Positions 1 through 8,006 of a stretch of DNA of 23,554 bases are shown here, in pieces (within the stretch, counting starts at the first letter, position 1; every line of letters begins with the position of its first letter). The notes below the pieces were generated by a model. It did not search any database, was not told the DNA's origin, and saw only the letters and a program-made list of their open reading frames with translations. The translations under genes were made by a program, and so were the position numbers. This stretch comes from a virus: positions 1 through 23,554 of the IMG/VR virus record IMGVR_UViG_3300043397_000007, one strand, 5' to 3'.

Positions 1-1
1 A

Positions 2-367
2 GGACATTTTGCCTATTTCCAAAACACATCAAGTTTAAATGTAGGTTCAGTAAGTGGCATGGATGCGTATAATGTAACTGGCATTGATGCAAAAGGCTAC
101 TGGGCATTCTCACACGCAGACGGTGGCGGTGTTAATGTTTACAGAAATGGTGTACTAGTAACTCCAAACGTGTCAGGGTATGTGCAGCCTTTCCCTGCAG
201 GCAACACATTGTTGATTGGTGCTAGACACAACAACGATGGGTCAGGTACAACAGACTTGTGTACAGGAAACTTCTACTATACCAACGTTAACAATGGCAC
301 CGCATTAGATGCCACAGCCATTCAATCGTCTTACGACAGTTTAAAGAGTACCTACGGGCTACCTTGA
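2..367 (+). CDS. Tail fibre-like protein, C-terminal part (truncated by window start)
   Basis: The reading frame is open from base 2, so the gene begins before this window; the first internal ATG at 59 is not a convincing start. About 121 residues are visible. The segment YWAFSHADGGGVNVYRNG, followed by a LLIGARHNNDG stretch and ending STYGLP, has the beta-sandwich pattern of a concanavalin/LamG-type lectin domain (aromatic, Gly and Asn rich, 'yRNG' hairpin, 'liGa...dG' strand). Such domains commonly end tail fibre or adhesin proteins of T4-like phages, where they bind cell-surface sugars. The gene stops 19 bases before a promoter that starts the replication genes. The lectin-like fold is my reading of the pattern; the tail-fibre role is inferred from family context. 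A head-decoration protein with the same fold is the main alternative. Confidence 0.6.
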   Translation, partial: GHFAYFQNTSSLNVGSVSGMDAYNVTGIDAKGYWAFSHADGGGVNVYRNGVLVTPNVSGYVQPFPAGNTLLIGARHNNDGSGTTDLCTGNFYYTNVNNGTALDATAIQSSYDSLKSTYGLP

Positions 368-385
368 TAAACGGTTGAAAACTAT

Positions 386-414
386 TTGAGTTTTAGCATA
401 CAGAACTATATAAT
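386..414 (+). promoter_or_regulatory. Sigma70-type promoter for primase/helicase
   Basis: TTGAGT at 386-391, a 17-base spacer, and a perfect TATAAT at 409-414. The predicted transcription start (about 7 bases after the -10 box) falls on or next to the primase ATG at 421, so the transcript would be leaderless; there is no Shine-Dalgarno sequence before that ATG. Confidence 0.7.
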
Positions 415-420
415 AGTCGT

Positions 421-1485
421 ATGCTAACAACAATACAAGACGCAGTAAAACAATACCTGCCTTCTAAACGCAAGACCAGTTCTAATGGCTGGACTTCGTT
501 TAATGCTGTGTGTTGCGAGCATAACGGTGAGAGCCGAGACAATCGGGGGCGTGGCGGCGTGATCTCTAATGCCGACGGATCCATATCATACTCTTGTTTC
601 AACTGTAACTTCAAAGCCAACTACACACCGGGACGTCATCTGAACTTTAAGTTTAGAAAGCTACTGAGTTGGTTAGGAGCTGATGAAAACTCCATCAAGC
701 GTTTGGTAATAGATGCGATCCGTGTTAAAGATCTAGTCAGTCCAGAACAAATAAAACAAGCACCTGACGAAGAGGTTACGTTTAAGCCACGCCCATTGCC
801 CGAGGATTCAGTTAGTTTCCAACAATGGAAAACTTTTCTAATGCTACAGGATCAAGACGAGCCTGTGCATCCCCAGTTTGTTAAAGCGTTTAACTATATA
901 CATGAACGCAAGGTCGACTGGGAAAAGTACGAGTTCTACACTACAGAAAACGAAGCATACAACTTATACAAACGTGTAATCATTCCATGCTATTGGAAAG
1001 GCGATTTAATTGGATACACAGCAAGAACTTGGGAAAGCCCAGAGTCAGTCAAACCTAAATATCATAACAGTTACGAGCCTAATTTTGTCTTTAATGTGGA
1101 TATGCAGACTCCTGATAGGAAGTTTGTTCTTGCAGTTGAGGGTCCGTTTGATGCGATGGCAGTTGACGGCGTTGCTGTGCTGTCTAACGAGGTATCTGAG
1201 GTTCAAGCAGATATTATCGACAGTCTTGGGCGGGAAGTCATTGTAGTCCCGGACTTTGACCTTAAAGAAGTACGCGGACGAATGGTATGGGCAGGAGAGA
1301 AACTAGTTGAACAAGCATTAGAGTTTGGATGGAGTGTTAGCTTTCCTGTATGGAGAGATGAGTGTAAGGATGTATCCGCAGCGGTACAAAAATACGGCAA
1401 ATTATTTACGATGAAGGCCATTTTAGAAGGCAAAGAATCGAGCCGCTTAAAAATAGAGTTAATGCGTAAACGCATACATAGTTAA
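421..1485 (+). CDS. DNA primase, T4 gp61-like
   Basis: A 354-residue primase that makes short RNA primers for lagging-strand synthesis, working with the helicase encoded immediately downstream. An N-terminal zinc-binding site is visible as C31-x2-H34 (C32 is also present) and C59-x2-C62, the second pair inside SCFNCNF. A C-terminal Toprim catalytic domain is shown by E240 in EGPFDA and by D278/D280 in VVPDFD, the acidic metal-binding residues of primases and topoisomerases. The length is close to T4 gp61 (342 residues). The stop codon is 2 bases before the helicase ATG, so the two form an operon, as expected for the T4-type primosome. The ATG at 421 lacks a Shine-Dalgarno sequence and lies 6 bases after a TATAAT box. 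Function is well supported by the motif set; the exact start is a little less certain. Confidence 0.9.
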   Translation: MLTTIQDAVKQYLPSKRKTSSNGWTSFNAVCCEHNGESRDNRGRGGVISNADGSISYSCFNCNFKANYTPGRHLNFKFRKLLSWLGADENSIKRLVIDAIRVKDLVSPEQIKQAPDEEVTFKPRPLPEDSVSFQQWKTFLMLQDQDEPVHPQFVKAFNYIHERKVDWEKYEFYTTENEAYNLYKRVIIPCYWKGDLIGYTARTWESPESVKPKYHNSYEPNFVFNVDMQTPDRKFVLAVEGPFDAMAVDGVAVLSNEVSEVQADIIDSLGREVIVVPDFDLKEVRGRMVWAGEKLVEQALEFGWSVSFPVWRDECKDVSAAVQKYGKLFTMKAILEGKESSRLKIELMRKRIHS

Positions 1486-1487
1486 CA

Positions 1488-2930
1488 ATGAATAAAGAAT
1501 ATAACGCAGAAATACAAAAACTATTTTTAGAGATGATGTTGCAAGACGCCCAAAACTTTGTGCGTGTGCAAAATATTTACAACCCAGAGAACTTTGACCG
1601 TAGTCTACGAGAGACCGCAACGTTCATTACTGAGTACAGCGACAAATATAAAACGCTGCCAACACCTGACCAAATTAGAGCAACCACTAGCATTGAACTA
1701 AAGCCTGCTGCCGAAATGCAGGAACATGCTGAATGGTTTATCAATGAGTTTGAGAACTTTACTAAACGGCAAGAACTAGAACGTGCCATTCTAAAGTCAG
1801 CTGACATGATTGAAAATGGAGACTTTGCTCCAATTGAAAAGCTGATCAAAGATGCAGTACAAATCTCCTTAACCAAAGACCTAGGCACTGATTACTTTGC
1901 AAACCCCAGTGAACGTATTAACAAATACTTCAACAGTGGCGGACAAGTAAGCACAGGTTGGCCACAGATGGATAGACTGCTATACGGCGGATTTAGCCGT
2001 GGTGAACTAAACATCTTTGCAGGTGGTTCTGGTTCGGGTAAGTCTCTTGTTATGATGAACATTGCACTTAGCTGGCTACAAATGGGCCTAAGCGGTGTTT
2101 ACATTACACTGGAACTTAGTGAAGAACTGTGTTCATTACGTACTGATGCTATGTTAACTAGCATGGGTACCAAAGACATTCGCAAGGACATCGAGACCAC
2201 TGAACTTAAAGTTAAGATGGTTGGTAAGAAGAGCGGCAAATACCGCATCAAGGGCTTGCCTGCACAAAGTAACGTAAACGACATTCGTAGCTTTATCAAA
2301 GAGTATCAGATCCAAACAGGTAATGCTGTTGACTTTATTATGGTTGACTACTTGGACTTGATTATGCCAGTTAGTGCTAAGGTTAGCCCCAACGACTTGT
2401 TTGTTAAGGACAAGTATGTGTCAGAAGAATTGCGTAACTTAGCCAAAGAGTTGGGTGTGCTGTTTGTTACAGCATCGCAGTTGAACCGTAGTGCTGTTGA
2501 AGAAGTTGAATTTGACCACAGTCATATTTCGGGTGGTATCTCTAAGATTAACACTGCTGACAACGTATTTGGTATCTTTACAAGTCGTGCTATGAAAGAG
2601 CGTGGCAAATATCAGCTTCAATGTATGAAGTCACGTAGCTCAACAGGTGTTGGGCAAAAGATCGATCTTGAGTACAACATCGAAACCATGCGTATCAGCG
2701 ACCCGGGTATCCCTGAAAACAACGGCGGTGGGCCACCTTTAGTTAACAGTATCATGAATCGTATCAAGAGCACTCCTGCTCCTGCTGCTAGCAGTGACGA
2801 GGACGAAGGGCCAGCTAAGTTTGAACGGGCCACAGGCACTCCTGCATGGGAGCAACCTGCTAAAGTATCAGGCGAAGCACAAAGCACAACGCTAAAAAGA
2901 ATGTTAGCGGGTATCAAGAAAGGGGAATAA
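1488..2930 (+). CDS. Replicative DNA helicase, DnaB-family (T4 gp41-like)
   Basis: A 480-residue hexameric 5'-3' replicative helicase that unwinds DNA at the fork and partners the primase just upstream. The RecA-like domain carries Walker A GGSGSGKS at residues 179-186 and a Walker B-type FIMVDYLDLI with D287. A downstream SQLNRSAVEE stretch matches the DnaB H3 region, and the HISGGISKINTADNV segment matches the region around the arginine finger. The N-terminal about 150 residues are helical, as in gp41. Length compares with 475 residues for T4 gp41. The last about 60 residues (Pro/Ala/Glu-rich, 'TPAPAASSDEDEGPA') look disordered and may dock primase or the loader. It is co-transcribed with the primase; a hairpin begins on the last base of its stop codon. 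Confidence 0.93.
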   Translation: MNKEYNAEIQKLFLEMMLQDAQNFVRVQNIYNPENFDRSLRETATFITEYSDKYKTLPTPDQIRATTSIELKPAAEMQEHAEWFINEFENFTKRQELERAILKSADMIENGDFAPIEKLIKDAVQISLTKDLGTDYFANPSERINKYFNSGGQVSTGWPQMDRLLYGGFSRGELNIFAGGSGSGKSLVMMNIALSWLQMGLSGVYITLELSEELCSLRTDAMLTSMGTKDIRKDIETTELKVKMVGKKSGKYRIKGLPAQSNVNDIRSFIKEYQIQTGNAVDFIMVDYLDLIMPVSAKVSPNDLFVKDKYVSEELRNLAKELGVLFVTASQLNRSAVEEVEFDHSHISGGISKINTADNVFGIFTSRAMKERGKYQLQCMKSRSSTGVGQKIDLEYNIETMRISDPGIPENNGGGPPLVNSIMNRIKSTPAPAASSDEDEGPAKFERATGTPAWEQPAKVSGEAQSTTLKRMLAGIKKGE

Positions 2931-2950
2931 TTGTGGGTAAGACTCACAAT
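2930..2950 (+). terminator. Hairpin at end of helicase gene (possible weak terminator or processing site)
   Basis: ATTGTGGG and CTCACAAT form an 8-pair stem (one G-U) with the 5-base loop TAAGA. The stem starts on the last base of the helicase stop codon. Only TTT follows, so it is a poor intrinsic terminator; attenuation or mRNA end protection is as likely. Confidence 0.45.
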
Positions 2951-2961
2951 TTCCCAAGTAG

Positions 2962-2977
2962 TAGCAAGATATTGCTA
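2962..2977 (+). other. Small hairpin upstream of late-type promoter
   Basis: TAGCAA and TTGCTA form a perfect 6-pair stem around GATA, 12 bases downstream of the helicase-end hairpin and 3 bases before the CATAAATA box. It could be an RNA structure or a small palindromic protein site. The role is unknown. Confidence 0.4.
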
Positions 2978-2980
2978 AAC

Positions 2981-2988
2981 CATAAATA
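2981..2988 (+). promoter_or_regulatory. T4-late-type promoter box CATAAATA
   Basis: CATAAATA matches 7 of 8 bases of the T4 late consensus TATAAATA (-13 to -6 in T4). It would start RNA near 2994 and drive the three-gene set from 3010 to 7554. It lies at the switch between the replication genes and the virion-type genes. Confidence 0.5.
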
Positions 2989-3009
2989 TACTAAATTGGA
3001 GTGAATATC

Positions 3010-3261
3010 TTGCAGAAGCGTACTCGTAGCATTTTAGACGAACTTGCAAGCATGCCTGTTGCCAAAGATCAGGCTAGCTTAGTCGAAAGTCGTGCAACCC
3101 ATGTTATTCAAGGTGCTATCAACTTGATAAATTTTATCAAGGAAAATTACGATGCTGAAACCAGTGCTGAATTAGAGCGCCGCCTCTTAAACAGCATTAG
3201 AGCACAAGATCCTGCTAAATTCACTCGAGGAATCAGGAGACAACGTAGTAATGAAAATTGA
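3010..3261 (+). CDS. Conserved-looking small protein of unknown function
   Basis: An 83-residue, mostly helical, charged protein (RTRSILDELASM ... ERRLLNSIRAQDP ... RGIRRQRSNEN). No enzymatic motif or membrane segment is visible. I place the start at TTG 3010, because TTGGAG at 2996-3001 is then a Shine-Dalgarno sequence at normal spacing; the alternative GTG at 3001 would overlap that ribosome site. The 3' end overlaps the next gene by 11 bases, suggesting coupled translation with the large LysM protein. I do not recognise a function; a small scaffold-like or structural accessory role would fit the neighbours but is only inference. Confidence 0.6.
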   Translation: MQKRTRSILDELASMPVAKDQASLVESRATHVIQGAINLINFIKENYDAETSAELERRLLNSIRAQDPAKFTRGIRRQRSNEN

Positions 3262-5680
3262 TAGCATTTTAACCGAAAGCGTTTTAGTAAAACAACGCAT
3301 TCTTGAAGATAACACATACAAACAATTCTATAAATTGGGCCTTGCACTTAATGAAGCTGCATTAACTCAATCACAGATTAAACAAGTTTTCCAAGCTGTT
3401 GCAGACGGTGCAGCAGGTGGAGCAAACGTTAAGCAAGCTGGTGATGATCCAGTTAGCAATAGAACTATTTTAGGCAAAGGCGCTGACATTGGCGCTAAAG
3501 TCGCGGATGCGTTTAACGGATTAAAAACAGCTATTAGTCAAAGCGGCCCAGTTAGCGGCCTAGACGTAATGTTTGACAAGCTACAAACACAGATTCTTAA
3601 AGCATCTGGTGGTCAACGTGGTAAAGTTGGACAAGCATTACAATGGTACCGTGAACTTAGCAAAGTTCCTGGCATGCAAATGGCAGTTAAAACTATCATC
3701 TTAGGCCTAGCAGGTTTAAGTGGAGCAGGCCTAGGTGGAGCTGCATTGGTTGCAGGTATCGCTACTATTGACAAAATGCTACAAGGTGACAAGTTAAGCA
3801 GCAGCATTTGGTCTGGCGTTAAAGCAGGTGCAGCAACAGCAGCAGTTGGAGCCGCAGGAAAAGCAATGCAAGGTGGTGCCGGTGCAGGTATGCCAGAGCA
3901 CCCAAGTGCTGCAAGCGATTATGGTATGAATACATACGAGCCCGATGCTGCTGGCCAATTAGATATTCCGGCAGCAGATGCCGCAACAAACGCACAAGCT
4001 GATATACAGGCTGCACAAGATTGGTTAAATGCAGACGAAGCAGGAAGAGCTCAAATTGAGCAAACCACTGGTATGCCAGCAGCTCAATTGCAGGATATTG
4101 CAGTTGGTAATAATCTACAACCAGGTGGCACAGTACCAGACACTGTGGCACCAGCTGATAGCTTAGGTGCAGGCGAAGAAGTTGTGGGTGCAACAGATGA
4201 GTTAGGATCTTACACTGTTACTAAAGGTGACACCTTAGGAGCCATTGCACAAGCCAATGGAGTAAGTGTTGAAGACCTTAAGGGCATGAATCCACACATT
4301 GATTTTTCTAAGCCACTACAACCTGGCATGAATTTAACATTGCCACCGGCAGGTGATAACGCAGGTTCAGTATGGCAAGGTTACACAGGCAACACATTTG
4401 GCGACAAAACTGCCATGCCACAGGCACAAGCAGATACACTAAGTGGTCGTGCCGATAACTTGGCAAACATGCAAGCGCCAGCAGAGCCGGCAGCACCTGC
4501 AGAAGAACCACAATACACACCTCGTATTCCGCCAAATGTTGACGTTAACAGCTTTAGCAACTATGTGCCAACTGGTAACCCATATGTTGATCACTTAAAC
4601 AAACTTAAGGCTCAGGGTATTAATATTCGTGAGTCAATGATCGACAAGTATGCAACCACTCGCATGTGGGCCCTAAACGAAGCAATGGGCAAGCCTAGTC
4701 GAACTGTTCAGCTAACTGACTTAGGTCGTAAAGCAATTTTCTCAGCAGTTTGCGAGGCATCTGCACTAAGCAACCTTAAGAAGTTTAACAAGACGGCAGC
4801 TAAAGCAGTAGGCAAAGTTACACAACCAATTGGCAAAGCAGCAGCCGCAGGTTGGGACAGTGCAACCAACAACATCACCTACGATAAGTTGGATATGAAC
4901 TGGCGCCGTGGAACTAATTTGGCTACCTCTAAGTCTGTGGACAGTGGCGAAGTTATTAAATTCTTGCAAGACCAAGGACTACAAGAGCCACTAATTAAAG
5001 CAGCGTTTGAACATTTGGGTATTCCTTTTGAACCAAATCGTGCAGGCACAACACAAGCAAAGGGCGGGTTCTGGCAAAGTCTATTAAAAGGCGCAGGGGC
5101 TAACCAAGCTGCTCAAGCAGTATCAGACTACTCAGATACAGACACAGGCGGTATGGTTGCACGTGATACTCCTGCTCCAGCAGCAGCACCTGCGGCAGCA
5201 CCGGCACCAACAGTTGCAAGTACCAGCAGACAGCAACGTACTGCTCCTACTCCTGCACAAATGGCAGCAGCCAAGACTAGCACAGCAGCACCGAAAACTG
5301 AACCAATTAAAATTGGCGGTCAAACATTGGATCCAAACAATCCAGCTGATGCCAAAATTATTGCACAAGTACAAAAGCAACAAACAGCACCAAAAGCTGC
5401 ACCGGCAGCTCAACCATCTGCATCGACAACAAATCCATCAAGTAGTACAATACCTAATGTAAATTACGGATTGAGAAACTTGCCGCAGGCAGCACCAAAA
5501 GCTGCACCTGCACCAGCAGCAAACTTCTCAAGAGGCCAACAAACCGTTGCACCGTCAAAGGTAAACTACAATATGCCAGCTAAAGCACCTGCCAAAGCCC
5601 CAGCCAAAGTAGCCGCTCCGGTTGCTGAAAGCATTGACTTAGCAGAAGTTTTGTGGCGCAAGATGAAATCTAAGAGATGA
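3251..5680 (+). CDS. Large Ala/Pro-rich LysM-domain protein, probable virion protein
   Basis: An 809-residue protein. Residues 1-30 are a charged helical start (MKIDSILTES...). Residues about 144-173 form a hydrophobic Gly/Ala/Leu/Ile segment that could insert into a membrane. Residues about 319-366 are a LysM domain (GSYTVTKGDTLGAIAQ ... LQPGMNLTLP), the fold that binds peptidoglycan sugars. Residues about 640-790 are low-complexity Pro/Ala/Gln, and the C-terminus is the charged helix SIDLAEVLWRKMKSKR. A LysM domain with a hydrophobic stretch and disordered linkers suggests a virion protein that meets the cell wall, perhaps ejected with DNA. That role is inference; the LysM call is strong. 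Its stop overlaps the next ATG (ATGA), so it is translationally coupled to the nucleotidyltransferase fusion. Confidence 0.75.
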   Translation: MKIDSILTESVLVKQRILEDNTYKQFYKLGLALNEAALTQSQIKQVFQAVADGAAGGANVKQAGDDPVSNRTILGKGADIGAKVADAFNGLKTAISQSGPVSGLDVMFDKLQTQILKASGGQRGKVGQALQWYRELSKVPGMQMAVKTIILGLAGLSGAGLGGAALVAGIATIDKMLQGDKLSSSIWSGVKAGAATAAVGAAGKAMQGGAGAGMPEHPSAASDYGMNTYEPDAAGQLDIPAADAATNAQADIQAAQDWLNADEAGRAQIEQTTGMPAAQLQDIAVGNNLQPGGTVPDTVAPADSLGAGEEVVGATDELGSYTVTKGDTLGAIAQANGVSVEDLKGMNPHIDFSKPLQPGMNLTLPPAGDNAGSVWQGYTGNTFGDKTAMPQAQADTLSGRADNLANMQAPAEPAAPAEEPQYTPRIPPNVDVNSFSNYVPTGNPYVDHLNKLKAQGINIRESMIDKYATTRMWALNEAMGKPSRTVQLTDLGRKAIFSAVCEASALSNLKKFNKTAAKAVGKVTQPIGKAAAAGWDSATNNITYDKLDMNWRRGTNLATSKSVDSGEVIKFLQDQGLQEPLIKAAFEHLGIPFEPNRAGTTQAKGGFWQSLLKGAGANQAAQAVSDYSDTDTGGMVARDTPAPAAAPAAAPAPTVASTSRQQRTAPTPAQMAAAKTSTAAPKTEPIKIGGQTLDPNNPADAKIIAQVQKQQTAPKAAPAAQPSASTTNPSSSTIPNVNYGLRNLPQAAPKAAPAPAANFSRGQQTVAPSKVNYNMPAKAPAKAPAKVAAPVAESIDLAEVLWRKMKSKR

Positions 5681-7554
5681 GCCAGACTAGCACAGGCAAT
5701 GGAGCAATAAAGAATGCAACACCGATAGCACGTAATGATGTGCCCGGTGTTGTTTCTGTGATCAAAAAAGCGTTACCAGAAGAGTTACTATCCAATTTAC
5801 AAATGGACATTGGTAGTGCCGGGTTCAAAGATGAATCAGGCGACATTGACTTAATGGTTGACTCTTTTGACGTTATTGAGTATTTCCAAGCCAACAACTC
5901 ACAGGATGCAAAGAAAGAACTTCAAAAGTATCTTGAGCAACGTGGGTATAAAGCTGTAACCAAAGGGCGTAATGTTCACGTAGGCGTACCTTACAAAGAT
6001 CAAAGCGGTGACTCAAAGCTAGCACAAGTTGACATTATGGTCATCGACGATGCGGCATCTGTTGCTCCGTGGCATCAACATGGACCACGTGGCATGTATG
6101 CACAGCCCGGCTTTAAAGGCAGCAGCAACTTTATTCTAATGAGCAGTATTGCCAAACACATGGGACTAAAGTTTGATGCATTTGGTGGCAAATTAATTGA
6201 CCGCAACACAGAAGAAGTTGTGGGAAAGTCACGCAGACAAGTTGCTAAAATCCTACTAGGCCCCAAGGCCAAAGAAAAAGATTTAGACAGCGTTAGCTCT
6301 ATTATGGCTAGACTTGCAGATGATCCAGATCGCGAAGGCAAACTAGCACAAGCTAGACAAGATGCACAAGCAGGATTACTGGAACTTCCAGAAGATATTT
6401 ACCCAGGCACAAAGACTTGGCTAAACCAAATGGAAGAAAGCCCTAAGTTTGCCTTTGTTAAGTCGTTAAAAGAAAATCACGATACCACAGGACGTACACC
6501 ACACCCTGAGGACAGTATCTTTGATGGCAGCAATGCAGCAGCATTGGCATTACAGTCCCTTGGTGGCGTAATTGCAAACCCATCTAAAGTAACAGTGAAA
6601 TGGGACGGGTTTCCTGCACTTATCTTTGGGCGTACCCCAGAAGGTAAGCTGGCTATCATGGACAAGTACATGTTTGATAAGCGTATACTTGCAACTAGTC
6701 CACAAGACTGGCAACAGTACGATTCCACTAAGCCTAGCGGAACAATGCGTCCTGATTTGTACACTAAACTAGCAGCTATTTGGGCAGGGCTAGATGCTGT
6801 AGTTAAAGGCGAAGGGTTCTTTTGGGGCGATTTGCTGTGGGCAGGGGCATTAAATCCTGTTAAAGGTAACTACGTATTCAAGCCTAACACTGTGGAATAT
6901 CATGTTCCTGTGCAGAGCCCAATTGGACAGACAATCAAGGGCAGCAGTGGCGGCATTGTGGTCCACCAGCATTTTGGTGAACTAGGTGGCACAGCCAGCG
7001 AGTGGGATGGCAAAGGGTTAGTTACGGTACCGGGCGGCGTTACTATTATCAAACCTGGACTGGGCATTAGATTCAGTTTGCGTGACCCAGTGTCTGCAAG
7101 CAAAGCAGCGGCAGCAGCACTTGAAAAGTATGGCACAGCAGTAGATGACTTGTTTGTTAACATTCCATCTAGCACCAAAGCTCTGATTAAAACATACTTC
7201 AACAAGAAGATCACTTGCCAAACCAATCAAGACTTACATGATTGGATGAAGGGTAACGTTAGCAGTAAACAATATAACGCCCTAGTTGGCGACGACTATT
7301 CGGGCAGTTTGTTTACCACAGATGGCGAAGGACAAGTACACGAAAGCCAAGGATACGCAGGGTTAAAAGCAATTTGGAACTCAATATATGCGTACAAATT
7401 GAATCTAGTGCAGCAACTTGAGCAGCAAGTACAAGGTGTACAGCAGTCCGTTAATGGGCAAGCAGGCGGCGAAGGATTTGTATTCCCAAGCCCCAACGGG
7501 TTAATTAAACTTGTTAACAGAGGGCAGTTTAGTCGAGCTCTTTTTAACAAGTAA
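5677..7554 (+). CDS. Pol-beta-type nucleotidyltransferase fused to KWDG ligase-type nucleotidyltransferase
   Basis: A 625-residue protein with two apparent nucleotide-transfer domains. N-terminal: G46-S47 followed by D56-I-D58 (IGSAGF...GDIDLMVD), and D119 in QVDIMVI, give the GS...DxD...D signature of the Pol-beta nucleotidyltransferase superfamily. C-terminal: K308-W-D-G311 resembles motif I of DNA/RNA ligases and capping enzymes (the lysine that takes AMP/GMP); FFWGDLLW at 381-388 resembles motif III; E599-GFVF resembles motif IV; and LIK611LVNR resembles motif V, close in style to T4 RNA ligase 2 (EGxV then IKxxN). KWDG-type proteins of unknown substrate are common in marine T4-like phages as I recall; the N-terminal fusion is unusual to me. 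Substrate could be RNA ends, tRNA or a protein (AMPylation). It overlaps the LysM gene by ATGA and has no clear terminator after it. Confidence 0.72.
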   Translation: MSQTSTGNGAIKNATPIARNDVPGVVSVIKKALPEELLSNLQMDIGSAGFKDESGDIDLMVDSFDVIEYFQANNSQDAKKELQKYLEQRGYKAVTKGRNVHVGVPYKDQSGDSKLAQVDIMVIDDAASVAPWHQHGPRGMYAQPGFKGSSNFILMSSIAKHMGLKFDAFGGKLIDRNTEEVVGKSRRQVAKILLGPKAKEKDLDSVSSIMARLADDPDREGKLAQARQDAQAGLLELPEDIYPGTKTWLNQMEESPKFAFVKSLKENHDTTGRTPHPEDSIFDGSNAAALALQSLGGVIANPSKVTVKWDGFPALIFGRTPEGKLAIMDKYMFDKRILATSPQDWQQYDSTKPSGTMRPDLYTKLAAIWAGLDAVVKGEGFFWGDLLWAGALNPVKGNYVFKPNTVEYHVPVQSPIGQTIKGSSGGIVVHQHFGELGGTASEWDGKGLVTVPGGVTIIKPGLGIRFSLRDPVSASKAAAAALEKYGTAVDDLFVNIPSSTKALIKTYFNKKITCQTNQDLHDWMKGNVSSKQYNALVGDDYSGSLFTTDGEGQVHESQGYAGLKAIWNSIYAYKLNLVQQLEQQVQGVQQSVNGQAGGEGFVFPSPNGLIKLVNRGQFSRALFNK

Positions 7555-7576
7555 TTTGCCCCTTTTTTATCAAAAA

Positions 7577-7584
7577 GATAAATA
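7577..7584 (+). promoter_or_regulatory. T4-late-type promoter box GATAAATA
   Basis: GATAAATA is followed by TTTAC and then ATG at 7590, nearly the same run as at 8576 (ATAAATATYTACATG). The predicted RNA start is about 7590, giving a 37-base leader before the ATG at 7627. The leader contains a tiny frame ATG-AGG-CGA-TAA at 7590-7601. Confidence 0.55.
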
Positions 7585-7626
7585 TTTACATGAGGCGATA
7601 AGCCCATTAATATTAGGAGAAATAAA

Positions 7627-7989
7627 ATGGCATTAGGACAATTACGTGTAAACGGCACAACTCAAGCAGGTAGCTTCTACGGTTACCAACCAACATTCTT
7701 GTTGATCACTGGTACCAACGTTGGTACAGCTGATACACAACCAGGCGGTGGTGTAGCTATCACTGAAGGCAACTTCACTAAAGCTATCCGTGCTATCCAA
7801 ACTTTGGGCAGCATTGTTATCATCGGCGAGCGTCACAATGACGGTTTCGTTGTTGCTTTAGACGGTGCTACTGCATCTGACAACGGCGAAGGCTCTTTGG
7901 CTGCTCGCGTTGACACAGTTGTAACAGCAGCTACTGGTGTTTCTACAACAGTTGCAGTTAAGACTTTGGTTAAGACTGAATTCGCTTAA
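7627..7989 (+). CDS. Small abundant-type virion protein, MALG paralogue 1
   Basis: A 120-residue, Gly/Thr/Val/Ala-rich beta-type protein with no membrane segment or enzymatic motif. Its start MALGQLRVNG closely matches the start of the next gene (MALGALKVNG), so the two share at least an N-terminal module. AGGAG at 7615-7619 lies 7 bases before the ATG. The gene has its own late-type promoter upstream and a strong intrinsic terminator 17 bases after its stop, an arrangement suited to high-level single-gene expression. Codon choice also fits strong expression: 6 of 7 Ile codons are ATC and all 5 Phe codons are TTC, unlike its neighbours. A head decoration, tail-tube-associated or fibre-linked structural protein is inferred; the exact role is not readable from sequence. 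Confidence 0.7.
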   Translation: MALGQLRVNGTTQAGSFYGYQPTFLLITGTNVGTADTQPGGGVAITEGNFTKAIRAIQTLGSIVIIGERHNDGFVVALDGATASDNGEGSLAARVDTVVTAATGVSTTVAVKTLVKTEFA

Positions 7990-8006
7990 TTAATTAAGTG
8001 GTACAT

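Noticed and set aside
64-72. TATAAT inside the first gene
   Set aside because: It lies in coding sequence (codons for Tyr-Asn) with no -35 box and no gene start nearby.
1066-1072. CTAAATA inside the primase gene as late promoter
   Set aside because: It is internal to coding sequence with no gene start downstream; shows that the short box alone occurs by chance.
3819-4535. Minus-strand frames with Leu/His/Gln repeats
   Set aside because: They are antisense shadows of the Ala/Pro-rich LysM gene; their repetitive Leu-rich composition mirrors GCA/CCA/CAA codons on the sense strand.
7525-7570. Possible terminator after the NTase fusion (GGGCA...TGCCCC then T run)
   Set aside because: Only five pairs close a loop of about 30 bases; too weak compared with the two real terminators nearby.
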